A stretch of DNA of 14,706 nt from Lachnospiraceae bacterium (GTDB lineage: Bacteria; Bacillota; Clostridia; Lachnospirales; Lachnospiraceae): NCBI GenBank assembly GCA_017475845.1, contig JAFVEU010000209.1:1-14706 (forward strand), given 5' to 3'. Below, in pieces: positions 14,085 through 14,706 of this stretch. Both the position numbers and the translations under genes were made by a program. Below the pieces are notes generated by a model that saw only the letters and a list, made by a program, of their open reading frames with translations, did no database searches and had not been told where the DNA came from. How positions within the stretch are numbered: the stretch's first letter is position 1; each line of letters opens with the position of its first letter.

Positions 14085-14706
14085 ATGGATAAGGGAGGAA
14101 GAAAGGGATTTACCACGGGAAGCTGTGCTGCTGCGGCTGCAAAGGCCGCTTCTTTCATGCTGCTTACCGGCAGGGACTTAAACAGGATATCCATAATGAC
14201 TCCGGCGGGGATAGAATATGATACTGCCCTTGAAGATATCTCAAGGGGAAAGGGATACGTGAGCTGCGCAGTGCGAAAGGACGGAGGGGATGATCCGGAT
14301 GTCACGAAGGGGATCCTTATCTATGCGAGAGTGAGCATTATCGAAAAGCCTTCATCTCCCGGACAGGATGACGCCTGCCGTATAGAGATCACCGGAGGAG
14401 TGGGGATAGGGACAGTGACAAAGCCGGGACTGGACAGGCCCGTTGGCAGCTATGCCATAAATTCCACACCACTTGCAATGATAAAGGGGGAAGTGGCCGC
14501 TGTGGCGGAGATCGCGGAGTTTTCCGGAGATATCAGGGTGGAGATAAGCGCCCCGGAGGGTGAAAGGATAGCGGAACGCACCTTTAATCCGAAGCTTGGC
14601 ATAAAAGGAGGGATATCCATAATCGGAACCAGCGGCATAGTTGAGCCCATGAGCAGCAGAGCGGTCCTTGAGACCATAAGGCTGGAGCTGAGACAGAGGA
14701 GGGAAA
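14085..14706 (+). CDS. cbiD: Cobalt-precorrin-5B C1-methyltransferase (CbiD), 3' truncated by window edge
   Basis: CbiD methylates C-1 of cobalt-precorrin-5B in the anaerobic corrin pathway. The frame opens at ATG 14085, 9 nt after the cbiC stop, with GAGG about 8 nt upstream, and is still open at the window edge after 207 codons of a family normally about 360-380 residues long. Recognisable segments are RKGFTTGSCAAAAAKAA at the N-terminus, GGVGIGTVTKPGLDRPVG followed by SYAINSTPLAMI, and FNPKLGIKGGISIIGTSGIV followed by EPMSSRA. The other ring-building genes (cbiL, cbiF, cbiG, cbiH, cbiJ, cbiE/T, cbiA) are absent from the window and may follow on the right. Confidence 0.94.
   Translation, partial: MDKGGRKGFTTGSCAAAAAKAASFMLLTGRDLNRISIMTPAGIEYDTALEDISRGKGYVSCAVRKDGGDDPDVTKGILIYARVSIIEKPSSPGQDDACRIEITGGVGIGTVTKPGLDRPVGSYAINSTPLAMIKGEVAAVAEIAEFSGDIRVEISAPEGERIAERTFNPKLGIKGGISIIGTSGIVEPMSSRAVLETIRLELRQRRE

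Overview
The window reads as a chromosomal segment of an anaerobic Gram-positive Clostridia, most likely Lachnospiraceae. The reasons are balanced base composition, heavy use of AGG/AGA and ATA codons, lipoprotein-type rather than periplasmic solute-binding proteins, a cobalamin riboswitch, and an oxygen-independent (cbi-type) cobalamin gene set. The taxonomic call is inference from style, not from a marker gene.

Left part (1-2811). The window opens inside the 3' end of an unrecognised plus-strand gene, which ends at 512 with a strong intrinsic terminator. Positions 513-950 hold no gene. They carry two unrelated tandem repeats: a degenerate array with an exact 74-bp period, the first unit of which is the terminator, and three near-identical 41-bp units that duplicate the last 36 coding bases of the next gene. 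Three minus-strand genes then run right to left: a TtcA-like tRNA thiolation protein (2811-1933), a possible 29-codon ORF (1912-1823) and a membrane-anchored HD-GYP phosphohydrolase (1820-951).

Middle (2812-3334). This is a divergent control region. A minus-strand promoter serves the ttcA-like gene. A plus-strand promoter precedes a cobalamin riboswitch whose expression platform ends in an intrinsic terminator.

Right part (3335-14706). This is a tightly packed, co-directional cobalamin locus: an exported CbiK-type chelatase lipoprotein; a two-domain lipoprotein of a type I associate with metal or tetrapyrrole uptake; a weak terminator; a BtuF-like binding protein, FecCD/BtuC permease and BtuD-like ATPase; cobQ/cbiP; cobT; a cobU-cobS fusion; cbiB; cbiC; and the 5' part of cbiD, cut by the window edge. 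Several junctions overlap or are 1-9 nt apart (cbiK to the lipoprotein, permease to ATPase, ATPase to cobQ, cobT to cobUS, cobUS to cbiB, cbiC to cbiD), which suggests translational coupling.

How they fit together: the riboswitch shuts the operon down when cobalamin is plentiful. The surface lipoproteins and ABC transporter are expected to capture corrinoid or a related tetrapyrrole. CbiC and CbiD belong to corrin ring synthesis, CobQ amidates the ring, CbiB attaches the aminopropanol arm, and CobU, CobT and CobS assemble the nucleotide loop. The most unusual elements are the chelatase placed outside the cytoplasm beside a dedicated lipoprotein and transporter, and the CobU-CobS fusion with a divergent CobU half.
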